Of a stretch of 6,889 nt of DNA, positions 1-5,027 are shown one piece after another. The first letter of the stretch is position 1; every line of letters starts with the position of its first letter. This stretch comes from Nitrospirota bacterium. GTDB lineage: Bacteria; Nitrospirota; UBA9217. Location: positions 1 through 6,889 of the forward strand of contig DAIDTZ010000392.1 of NCBI GenBank assembly GCA_027456925.1, read 5' to 3'. The position numbers and the translations under genes were made by a program. The notes under the pieces were generated by a model. It saw only the letters and a list, made by a program, of their open reading frames with translations, searched no databases and was not told the origin of the DNA.

Positions 1-1
1 G

Positions 2-145
2 TGGTTATTTTATGGGCATATGACGAACAGCGCTGTAAAGAATACAGATTCAAAATTGATGTTATTGCAAAAACTAAAAACTCCACAAGTTCAGGATGAA
101 GCTATTGAAGTAAAACTATTTTTAAAATTCAATGATACAAAATGA
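2..145 (+). CDS. Possible 3' end of an unrecognised gene (partial at left edge)
   Basis: A reading frame is open from the window edge and ends at a TGA at 143-145, giving 47 codons. The translation starts WLFYGHMTNSAV and ends EAIEVKLFLKFNDTK, a composition that could be a normal soluble protein C-terminus. I recognise no family or motif. An in-frame ATG at 20 has no clear ribosome binding site, so a truncated gene running in from the left is more likely than a complete small gene. The other forward frame starting at base 1 is also open, to about base 99, so this assignment is weak. The stretch is much more AT-rich than the genes to the right and lies beyond the terminator of the tRNA unit. 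Confidence 0.3.
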   Translation, partial: WLFYGHMTNSAVKNTDSKLMLLQKLKTPQVQDEAIEVKLFLKFNDTK

Positions 146-383
146 ATCTGTGATTGGCACTATGGTTTATTCTATGAAAAGTTGAACCTCTTTGGTTAGT
201 ACTCATCGGAATGCTTGATGTTGTGATATATTGGAAACACTGTCCGACGCCGATCGAAATCTGCATCCTTTCCCTATTTTGAGAAAGTTATTTGTACGGG
301 CAAAAAAAGTAAGGAGAAACGCACGAGGCCGTTGCACCAAAGTCGCGCCAAGGTTCATTTATGGTGACTATTTTACAAAAAGG
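146..383. other. AT-rich stretch without a recognisable gene
   Basis: Between the possible partial gene at the left edge and the terminator I see no convincing coding frame, RNA gene or repeat. The only longer plus-strand frame begins in this stretch and runs through the terminator and antisense to the tRNA, so it is not credible. No copy of the tRNA-Pro 3' end, which would mark an integration site, is visible here. Confidence 0.5.
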
Positions 384-419
384 AAAAAGCCTATGAATCA
401 TGCGATTCATAGGCTTTTT
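384..419 (-). terminator. Rho-independent terminator after tRNA-Pro
   Basis: A perfect 16-bp inverted repeat occupies 384-399 and 404-419 around a 4-base ATGC loop. The stem carries A5 on one side and T5 on the other, so it can act in both directions. On the minus strand, T-runs follow the GGC of the stem (TTTTT, then CC, then TTTTT). It lies 4 bp past the encoded CCA of tRNA-Pro and very probably ends the ihfA-merR-tRNA transcript. It could equally stop any transcript arriving from the left. Confidence 0.9.
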
Positions 420-423
420 ATAA

Positions 424-500
424 TGGTCGGGGCGAGCCGATTTGAACGGCCGACCACTCGCACCCCAAGCGAGTACGCTACCAGGCTGCGCCACGCCCCG
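424..500 (-). tRNA. tRNA-Pro (anticodon GGG)
   Basis: Read on the minus strand, the sequence folds as a full cloverleaf. The 7-bp acceptor stem is CGGGGCG with CGCCCCG. The D-arm is GCGC/GCGT around an AGCCTGGTA loop. The anticodon stem is CTCGC/GCGAG with loop TTGGGGT, giving anticodon GGG (proline, reading CCC and CCU). The T-arm is GGCCG/CGGCT with loop TTCAAAT. The discriminator base is A and the CCA end is encoded, for a length of 77 nt. It lies 28 bp past the merR stop on the same strand with the terminator just beyond, so it is probably processed from the ihfA-merR transcript or made from a promoter near the end of merR. Confidence 0.95.
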
Positions 501-528
501 ATATGTTGGCTGACTTAATTACGTAAAC

Positions 529-864
529 CTACTTCAGTATCTCCAGTATTTCCCTCAGTTCCCGCTTTGCCGTCTCAATGACAGTTTCTGCGGCATCCTG
601 CGCTTCTTTTCCGTTCAGTTTCTTTCTCGCGCCGGCTATCGTAAAACCGTCCTTATAGAGCAGTTGCTTGATCAGGAGGATAATGTCGAGATCTTTTTTT
701 TTATAGAGACGCTGGCCTGAGCGGCCTTTGTCCGGCTTGATCTGCGGGAATTCTGTTTCCCAGTAACGGAGCACGTAGGGTTCCAGCCCCGTTAAACGGC
801 TCATCTCGCCGATCCGGTAGAAGAGCTTACTCGGCTGCTGCGGTTGTTGAGGATTCAATGACAT
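529..864 (-). CDS. Small MerR-family transcriptional regulator
   Basis: This 111-residue protein is a DNA-binding MerR-type regulator. Residues about 15-34 (YRIGEMSRLTGLEPYVLRYW) form the typical N-terminal helix-turn-helix. They are followed by the wing (FPQIKPDKGRSGQRLY, about 39-54) and the second helical pair ending near KKL at 81-83. A short C-terminal helix rich in Glu, Lys and Leu (about 88-111) probably dimerises. There is no effector-binding domain and no cysteine for metal sensing, so the signal is unknown. This short class is often found directly after ihfA, as here. The ATG at 862-864 is chosen because homology begins soon after it. It overlaps the end of ihfA by 38 bp in another frame, and only a weak AAAGAG precedes it, so translation is probably coupled to ihfA. 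The target cannot be read from the sequence. Confidence 0.88.
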   Translation of the reverse strand: MSLNPQQPQQPSKLFYRIGEMSRLTGLEPYVLRYWETEFPQIKPDKGRSGQRLYKKKDLDIILLIKQLLYKDGFTIAGARKKLNGKEAQDAAETVIETAKRELREILEILK

Positions 865-1126
865 GCTCTTTGAAAATCATGCTCGGCCTGAAACTGACGA
901 CTTTTCTCGGGGTGATTTCGATCTCCTGGCCCGTCTTGGGATTGCGGCCTTTTCTCGAATTCTTCTTGCGAACGACGAAGTTGCCGAAGCCCGAAAGCTT
1001 CACCGTCTCGCCCTCTTTCAGAGTCTGCTTGATTAGATCCAGAATCATCTCTACAAATTCCTCGGCATCCTGCTTCGGCAAGCCGACCTTGTCAAAAACC
1101 TCGGAGATGATGTCTGCCTTAGTCAT
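827..1126 (-). CDS. ihfA: Integration host factor, alpha subunit
   Basis: This 99-residue protein belongs to the HU/IHF family of small nucleoid proteins, which bend DNA as dimers and help assemble recombination and promoter complexes. The family core KLSGFGNF is at about 43-50. The DNA-intercalating arm with RNPKTG is at 61-66, and its proline at 63 is the tip residue. RKVVSFRP at about 74-81 is closer to IHF alpha than to HU. The length matches E. coli IhfA (99 residues). The start at 1124-1126 is well supported by AGGAGG at 1132-1137 on the minus strand, and a promoter lies just upstream. It is the first gene of a unit with merR and tRNA-Pro. In enterobacteria ihfA follows pheST; here it instead starts its own transcript, divergent from nuo. 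A homodimeric HU-like role cannot be excluded, because the beta subunit is not in view. Confidence 0.92.
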   Translation of the reverse strand: MTKADIISEVFDKVGLPKQDAEEFVEMILDLIKQTLKEGETVKLSGFGNFVVRKKNSRKGRNPKTGQEIEITPRKVVSFRPSMIFKEHVIESSTTAAAE

Positions 1127-1131
1127 AGTTT

Positions 1132-1137
1132 CCTCCT
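1132..1137 (-). promoter_or_regulatory. Ribosome binding site of ihfA
   Basis: Read on the minus strand this is a perfect AGGAGG, 5 bases before the ihfA ATG. It is the only consensus Shine-Dalgarno site in the window, and it fixes the ihfA start. Confidence 0.9.
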
Positions 1138-1148
1138 CTTCGGAGCAT

Positions 1149-1177
1149 AATATAGATTATAAGCACTTCAAAGTCAA
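1149..1177 (-). promoter_or_regulatory. Sigma70-type promoter of the ihfA-merR-tRNA unit
   Basis: On the minus strand a -35 box TTGACT (1172-1177) and a -10 box TATATT (1149-1154) are separated by exactly 17 bp. Transcription would start near 1142, giving a leader of about 16 nt that contains the AGGAGG site. An overlapping TATAAT in the spacer is too close to this -35 box to be its partner. Prediction from consensus only. Confidence 0.7.
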
Positions 1178-1420
1178 GGCAAAATTACGCATTATCAAGC
1201 GTCGAATCGAAGGAAAATCTGCAGCGAGACTGCTTCTCCTGTATGGGATCATATCATATTAAATGGCGCCGCTCAGCCGGTTATAAGCAACAGGGGTTGT
1301 GTTTCCGCCTTTCGGACGGACGCGAAAGAATTGCAGAATCGGTTAATCCGTTTGTGACACATGCCGCGCAATCGCTTACACCATATTTTCATACTCGCTC
1401 ATCCAGCAATGACCAGGCGC
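1178..1420. other. Intergenic region between divergent ihfA and nuoA
   Basis: About 240 bp separate the two divergent promoters. I see no RNA gene, no clear palindromic operator and no convincing IHF consensus site. A 71-codon open frame (1243-1458) crosses it and would end in an ATGA overlap with nuoA. It has no ribosome binding site and no recognisable sequence, so I do not call it. The region could hold regulator sites for nuo that I cannot identify. Confidence 0.5.
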
Positions 1421-1448
1421 TTGACTTTCCTCTCCCCTGTGATATTCT
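1421..1448 (+). promoter_or_regulatory. Candidate promoter of the nuo operon
   Basis: TTGACT (1421-1426) and TATTCT (1443-1448) are separated by 16 bp, resembling a sigma70 promoter with a good -35 box and a moderate -10 box. The expected start of transcription, 6-7 bases past the -10 box, falls on or next to the nuoA ATG at 1455, so the mRNA would have almost no leader. Prediction from consensus only. Confidence 0.5.
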
Positions 1449-1454
1449 CTTAAC

Positions 1455-1874
1455 ATGACGGAACAGATGACAAGCGCACCAGCTCTCTGGCCTCTCGGCG
1501 TGTATTTCGCAGCCGTCGTTATCATCATTACAGCCATGGTTGCGATTTCCTATGTGCTGGGAGAGCGGCACCGGGAAAGACAAACGAACGAACCCTACGA
1601 ATCAGGGATCGCATCCACCGGCACGGCACGCGTGCGCTTCGACATCAAATTCTACCTCATCGCCATGTTCTTCGTCATCTTCGATCTCGAAGCAGTATTT
1701 ATTTTCGCCTGGGCAGTATCCATCCGGGAGACCGGTTGGACGGGCTATGCGGAGATGCTGATCTTCATCGGCGTCCTGACGGCCGCTCTCGTCTATATAT
1801 GGAAGCTCGGAGCGCTGGAATGGGGGGCGTTCGCACGATACAGTTCAGAGTTCAAGGTTCAAAGTTCAAAGTGA
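1455..1874 (+). CDS. nuoA: NADH-quinone oxidoreductase subunit A
   Basis: NuoA is a small membrane subunit of complex I, at the junction of the membrane arm and the quinone-reducing module. The 139-residue product has three hydrophobic segments, about 13-35, 66-89 and 98-118. Between the first two is the family motif PYESG (47-51), with RFDIKFYLIAMFFVIFDLEA following; the acidic D77 and E79 in the second helix are conserved. The sequence resembles E. coli NuoA up to GALEW (119-123). The last residues (SSEFKVQSSK) are encoded by an intergenic heptamer repeat and are not family sequence. The ATG at 1455 has no Shine-Dalgarno site and sits at the predicted transcription start. A second ATG at 1467 (residue 5), behind a weak GGA, is the alternative start. 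It is the first gene of the nuo operon, 105 bp before nuoB. Confidence 0.95.
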   Translation: MTEQMTSAPALWPLGVYFAAVVIIITAMVAISYVLGERHRERQTNEPYESGIASTGTARVRFDIKFYLIAMFFVIFDLEAVFIFAWAVSIRETGWTGYAEMLIFIGVLTAALVYIWKLGALEWGAFARYSSEFKVQSSK

Positions 1875-1905
1875 TGGTCATGCACCCGACTCTGAACGCC
1901 GAACT
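1842..1905. repeat. Heptamer repeat array at the end of nuoA
   Basis: Four forward 7-bp units (AGTTCAG, AGTTCAA, GGTTCAA, AGTTCAA) fill 1842-1869. After the nuoA stop a degenerate reversed arm, CTCTGAACGCCGAACT, follows at about 1890-1905. The arms could pair in RNA. The forward array is translated as the NuoA tail and supplies its TGA stop. Confidence 0.75.
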
Positions 1906-1979
1906 ATGCCCCCCCCCGCACTCGCGCTGATGCACTCGAAGGCGCCGGGGCAGGCCCTGCCATTGAACTTTTTTGACCT
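1875..1979. other. nuoA-nuoB spacer
   Basis: This 105-bp gap holds the reversed arm of the heptamer array, a run of nine C (1909-1917), a GC-rich stretch, and a last reversed remnant TTGAACTT at 1963-1970 just before nuoB. No ribosome binding site or promoter for nuoB is evident. Confidence 0.5.
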
Positions 1980-2594
1980 ATGAACTATCAATTAACCAAA
2001 CCGGGACATGATTCCGTCGAAGATGTTGTCAGGAAAAGCCTGGTCTTCACCCGGCTCCAGTACATGCTTGCCTGGGGCAGAAAGAACTCCATCTGGCCGT
2101 TCAATTTCGGCCTCTCGTGCTGTTACGTCGAAATGGCCACGAGCCTCACGAGCAAGTACGACATCGCCCGGTTCGGCGCCGAAGTGATGCGCGGTACGCC
2201 GCGCGAGGCGGACATGATGATCGTCGCCGGCACCGTCTTCATCAAGATGGCCCCGGTGATCAAGCGCCTCTACGAGCAGATGATGGAGCCGCGGTGGGTC
2301 ATCTCCATGGGTTCCTGTGCAAACTCCGGCGGCATGTACGATATCTACAGCGTGGTCCAGGGCGTGGACAAGTTCCTGCCCGTCGACGTGTACGTTCCCG
2401 GCTGCCCTCCCCGGCCCGACGCCTTCATGGAAGGCCTCCTCATGCTGAGGGAGAAAGTCGGCAAGGAACGGCGGCCCTTGAGCTGGGTGGCCGGACCGCA
2501 GGATGTCGTGCGGCCCGACATGCCGTGCATGCGGGACCTGAAGCGGGAGGAGCGCGGCAAGGCCACGATCCTCAGATCGCCGGATGAAGTTTGA
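1980..2594 (+). CDS. nuoB: NADH-quinone oxidoreductase subunit B (N2 cluster)
   Basis: NuoB carries the [4Fe-4S] cluster N2, the last iron-sulfur centre before quinone, in the connecting module of complex I on the cytoplasmic side. The 204-residue product has all four ligand cysteines: tandem C47-C48 in FGLSCCYVEM, C113 in MGSCANSGGMYD, and C142 in PGCPPRPDA. WGRKNSIWPFNFG (32-44), before the tandem cysteines, and IYSVVQGVDKFLPVDVYVPG closely match E. coli NuoB. The C-terminus, ending LRSPDEV, also resembles E. coli. The start at 1980 is the ATG nearest the conserved region; no Shine-Dalgarno site is visible before it. It lies between nuoA and nuoCD with heptamer repeats on both sides. Confidence 0.97.
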   Translation: MNYQLTKPGHDSVEDVVRKSLVFTRLQYMLAWGRKNSIWPFNFGLSCCYVEMATSLTSKYDIARFGAEVMRGTPREADMMIVAGTVFIKMAPVIKRLYEQMMEPRWVISMGSCANSGGMYDIYSVVQGVDKFLPVDVYVPGCPPRPDAFMEGLLMLREKVGKERRPLSWVAGPQDVVRPDMPCMRDLKREERGKATILRSPDEV

Positions 2595-2601
2595 CGATAC
2601 T

Positions 2602-2694
2602 GTTCATAGTTCAGGGCACAAAGTCCGGAGTTAGTTATTTTCCCTATTGTGTAATTGCCGCTTTATCTCACTTTGAACCCTGAACGTTGAACTG
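2602..2694. repeat. Heptamer-repeat inverted pair between nuoB and nuoCD
   Basis: The forward arm at 2602-2629 keeps a strict 7-bp register (GTTCATA, GTTCAGG, GCACAAA, GTCCGGA). The reversed arm at 2671-2694 reads CTTTGAA, CCCTGAA, CGTTGAA, CTG. Comparing 2602-2623 with the complement of 2671-2692 gives 18 of 22 matches, so the two can form a long imperfect hairpin with a 47-nt, AT-rich loop. The pair fills most of the 117-bp gap. Its role is unknown; it may be a decayed miniature element or an RNA-processing site. Confidence 0.75.
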
Positions 2695-2711
2695 TAATAG
2701 TCCTTCCAACT

Positions 2712-3443
2712 ATGACCCCTGACAACCCCATCATCGACGAATTAAAAAGAACCTTCAGCGACGGCATTCTCGCTGTGCAGCCCACCCGTGACAATATTCC
2801 CACGCTCTGGGTATCCTCTGACAGGATCGGCGCCGTGCTCCATCATCTGAAGAGCGGCGTCGAGAAGCCCTACAAAATGCTCTACGATCTTACCGCCATT
2901 GATGAACGCGTTCGGAACCACAGGCCGGACCAGCCAAAAAGCGACTTCACGGTCGTGTACCACCTCCTTTCCTTTGACCGGAATGAAGACCTCAGGGTGA
3001 AGGTGCCGCTGACGGGCAATGCGCCGTCGCTCCCAACGATCACAGCGCTCTGGCAGTCAGCGGACTGGTATGAGCGCGAAGCCTGGGACATGTTCGGCGT
3101 CATTTTCGACGGCCACCCCCATCTCAAAAGAATATTGATGCCCCCGACCTGGAAAGGCCATCCCCTCCGGAAAGACCATCCCGCACGCGCAACGGAGATG
3201 GGTCCCTTCCGTCTGCCTGACGAAAAGGAGATCGCAGAACAGGAAGCGCTCATGTTCAAGCCGGAAGACTGGGGCATGCAGAGCGAATCCGAGGACACGG
3301 ACTTCATGTTCCTGAACCTGGGGCCTCAGCACCCGGGCACGCACGGCCTGATCCGCTTCATCCTCCAGCTCGACGGCGAAACGATCAGGAACGCCGTGCT
3401 CGATATCGGCTATCATCACCGCGGCGCAGAGAAGATGGGCTAA
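2712..3443 (+). CDS. nuoCD: NuoCD fusion, 5' part up to a premature stop
   Basis: This 243-residue frame holds the whole NuoC domain and the first about 47 residues of NuoD, which are fused in one protein as in E. coli. NuoC and NuoD are hydrophilic subunits of the connecting module, and NuoD lines the quinone cavity. EREAWDMFGVIF (121-132) is the NuoC 30-kDa signature, followed by GHPHLKRILMPPTWKGHPL and a linker with FKPEDWGM (182-189). NuoD begins at DFMFLNLGPQHPGTHG (197-212), which contains the quinone-site histidine loop, and runs to GYHHRGAEKMG (233-243). The TAA at 3441-3443 then interrupts; the same frame continues directly into NuoD (RQSWHTYIPYTDR). Full-length family members have Glu at this codon, so GAA to TAA is the simplest explanation. 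The ATG at 2712 has no visible Shine-Dalgarno site. Start and domain calls are firm; whether a full protein is made is open. Confidence 0.93.
   Translation: MTPDNPIIDELKRTFSDGILAVQPTRDNIPTLWVSSDRIGAVLHHLKSGVEKPYKMLYDLTAIDERVRNHRPDQPKSDFTVVYHLLSFDRNEDLRVKVPLTGNAPSLPTITALWQSADWYEREAWDMFGVIFDGHPHLKRILMPPTWKGHPLRKDHPARATEMGPFRLPDEKEIAEQEALMFKPEDWGMQSESEDTDFMFLNLGPQHPGTHGLIRFILQLDGETIRNAVLDIGYHHRGAEKMG
3441..3443 (+). other. In-frame TAA interrupting nuoCD
   Basis: The stop lies between GAEKMG and RQSWHTYIPYTDR with no frame change. E. coli NuoCD has Glu (GER) here, and one G-to-T change in GAA gives TAA. Counting both stops, 2712-4460 is 583 codons, close to the length of E. coli NuoCD (about 600 residues). 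TAA is also the true stop of nuoCD, ihfA and the GxxExxY gene, so genome-wide reassignment is unlikely. It is either a real nonsense mutation or a base error. Confidence 0.9.
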
Positions 3444-3482
3444 CGCCAGTCCTGGCACACCTACATTCCCTACACCGACCGC

Positions 3483-4460
3483 GTGGACTACCTCGGCGGG
3501 GTCATGAACAACCTCGCCTACGTCCTCGCTGTCGAGAAGCTTGCCGGCATCGAGGTGCCGGAGCGGACAAAGACGATCCGCGTAATGCTGGCCGAGCTCT
3601 TCCGCATCGCAAGCCATCTTGTCTGGTACGGCACCTTTGCCCAGGACGTGGGCTCTCTTTCTCCGGTATTCTATATGTTAACGGACCGCGAACGCGTGTT
3701 CGACATCATCGAAGCGGTCTGCGGCGGACGCATGCACCCGGAATGGTTTCGGATCGGCGGCGTGGCCCAGGACCTGCCCAGGGGATGGGACGGCCTCGTC
3801 AGAAAATTTCTGAAGTACCTTCCTCCACGGCTCAAGGAATACGATGCCATCGTCATGCGAAACAGCATCTTCAAGGCCCGCACCGTCGGCGTCGGCAAAT
3901 ACACACTCGATGAAGCCATCGACTGGGGGGTGACCGGGCCGGGACTCAGGGCCTGCGGATTTGAATGGGATTTCCGCAAGAAGAGGCCCTACTCAGGGTA
4001 CGAGAATTTCGAATTCGATATCCCGACCGCAATCCACGGCGACTCGTACGATCGCGGCGTGGTGCGCGTGGAAGAAATCCGCCAGAGCCTTCGCATTATC
4101 GAGCAGTGCGTCAACAACATGCCCTCGGGCCCCTACAAATCCGACCATCCCCTCGCGACGCCGCCGCGAAAAGAACGCACCATGCACGATATCGAGACAT
4201 TGATCAATCATTTTCTGAGCGTAAGCTGGGGGCCGGTTATTCCGGCTGGTGAAGCGTTCATGGGAATCGAAGCGACCAAGGGGAACAACGGGTACTATCT
4301 GGTAAGCGACGGAAGCACAATGTCGTACCGGACGCGCATCCGGACCCCTTCGTTCCCCCATCTCCAGATGGTGCCGAAAATAAGCAAGGGATTGATGATC
4401 GCCGATCTGCTGGCGATCATCGGAAGCATTGATTTTATATTGGCGGACTTGGACAGGTAA
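3483..4460 (+). CDS. nuoCD: NuoCD fusion, 3' part (NuoD domain) after the premature stop
   Basis: This is the rest of the NuoD (49-kDa) domain. Homology actually starts at 3444, right after the TAA, in the same frame as the 5' part. The GTG at 3483 (codon 258 of the joined frame) is only the first possible start and has no ribosome binding site, so this is probably not an independent gene. Family features include LAVEKLAGIEVPERT, the RMHPEWFRIGGVAQDLPRGW stretch, RPYSGYENFEFDIP, LRIIEQCVNNMPSGP, and the end TMSYRTRIRTPSFPHLQ to SIDFILADLDR. Made alone it would lack the NuoD N-terminus with the GPQHPGTHG loop and the HRG.EKM helix, both needed at the quinone site, so it should not work unless the two parts are joined by readthrough or the stop is an artefact. 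nuoE follows 44 bp downstream. Confidence 0.85.
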   Translation: MDYLGGVMNNLAYVLAVEKLAGIEVPERTKTIRVMLAELFRIASHLVWYGTFAQDVGSLSPVFYMLTDRERVFDIIEAVCGGRMHPEWFRIGGVAQDLPRGWDGLVRKFLKYLPPRLKEYDAIVMRNSIFKARTVGVGKYTLDEAIDWGVTGPGLRACGFEWDFRKKRPYSGYENFEFDIPTAIHGDSYDRGVVRVEEIRQSLRIIEQCVNNMPSGPYKSDHPLATPPRKERTMHDIETLINHFLSVSWGPVIPAGEAFMGIEATKGNNGYYLVSDGSTMSYRTRIRTPSFPHLQMVPKISKGLMIADLLAIIGSIDFILADLDR

Positions 4461-4465
4461 GGATC

Positions 4466-4495
4466 AGTTCAGAGTTCAACGTTCGTTGTTCAGAG
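4466..4495. repeat. Forward heptamer array between nuoCD and nuoE
   Basis: The units AGTTCAG, AGTTCAA, CGTTCGT and TGTTCAG keep a 7-bp register from 4466 to 4493, starting 5 bp after the nuoCD stop. No reversed arm lies in this gap; the nearest one is beyond nuoE at about 4995-5021. Confidence 0.75.
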
Positions 4496-4504
4496 TAGGG
4501 GAAG

Positions 4505-4969
4505 ATGCTTTCAGACAAAGAGCTTCAGGACATAAACGCGGAACTCGCCCATGCGGCAACGAAGGCCTCCGCATCCGTGGATGCGCTGAATATCGTTCAG
4601 CGCCACCAAGGCTGGGTGTCGGACGAAGCAATGAAAGACGTGGCTTCGATGCTCGACATGACGGCAGACGAGTTGGATGCCGTGGCCACCTTTTACAGCT
4701 TTATCTTCCGGCGGCCCGTTGGGCGGCATGTGATCCTCGTGTGCGACAGCATCAGTTGCTACGTCATGGGATATAACCCCTTGCTGGATAACATCAAAAA
4801 CAGGCTGGGCATCGCCTTCGGCGAGACGACAGAGGACAAACGATTTACCCTGCTTCCCATCTCGTGCCTCGGCGCATGCGACCGCGCGCCGGCAATAATG
4901 GTGGATGAAGACTTGTACGGACCGGTAACAGCGGAGACCATGGACGGGATACTGGAAAAATATAAATAG
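4505..4969 (+). CDS. nuoE: NADH-quinone oxidoreductase subunit E (2Fe-2S)
   Basis: NuoE is a 24-kDa-type subunit of the NADH-input module, carrying [2Fe-2S] cluster N1a beside the NuoF flavin. The 154-residue product has an N-terminal helical part (about 1-70, including VQRHQGWVSDEAM and ATFYSFIF) and a thioredoxin-like domain. All four cluster ligands are present: C80 and C85 (VCDSISC), and C121 and C125 (ISCLGACDRAP). The ATG at 4505 directly follows a purine-rich AGGGGAAG, the best candidate ribosome binding site within nuo, though its spacing is short. The gene is flanked by a forward heptamer array on the left and a reversed one on the right, in normal nuoE-nuoF order. Confidence 0.96.
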   Translation: MLSDKELQDINAELAHAATKASASVDALNIVQRHQGWVSDEAMKDVASMLDMTADELDAVATFYSFIFRRPVGRHVILVCDSISCYVMGYNPLLDNIKNRLGIAFGETTEDKRFTLLPISCLGACDRAPAIMVDEDLYGPVTAETMDGILEKYK

Positions 4970-4994
4970 GATCATCGTGTACCTGCTTCTTTAC

Positions 4995-5021
4995 TGCGAA
5001 CTTTGAACTTTGAACCTTGAA
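4995..5021. repeat. Reversed heptamer array between nuoE and nuoF
   Basis: The units CTTTGAA, CTTTGAA and CCTTGAA at 5001-5021, preceded by a partial TGCGAA, are the complement of the forward arrays. The array ends 6 bp before the nuoF ATG, leaving ATTTTT where a ribosome binding site would normally be. Confidence 0.78.
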
Positions 5022-5027
5022 ATTTTT

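Noticed and set aside
231..518. Plus-strand open frame of 95 codons
   Set aside because: It runs through the terminator and antisense across the whole tRNA-Pro; no family resemblance.
1178..1420. IHF or CRP/FNR-type operator in the divergent region
   Set aside because: Near matches such as TATCAA and TGTGACACA lack the second half of the consensus.
1243..1458. 71-codon plus-strand frame ending in an ATGA overlap with nuoA
   Set aside because: No ribosome binding site, no recognisable sequence, and it contains the predicted nuo promoter; the overlap is probably chance.
3441..3443. Programmed recoding (selenocysteine or pyrrolysine) at the nuoCD stop
   Set aside because: The codon is TAA, while those systems use TGA and TAG; the expected residue is Glu, and TAA ends other genes here.
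3423..3500. Natural split of nuoC and nuoD into two genes
   Set aside because: The break is well inside NuoD, there is no start with a ribosome binding site at 3444, and both halves match a fused NuoCD.
3057..3617. 186-codon minus-strand frame across the nuoCD stop
   Set aside because: A shadow of nuoCD; its sequence resembles no family and the sense frame is clearly conserved.
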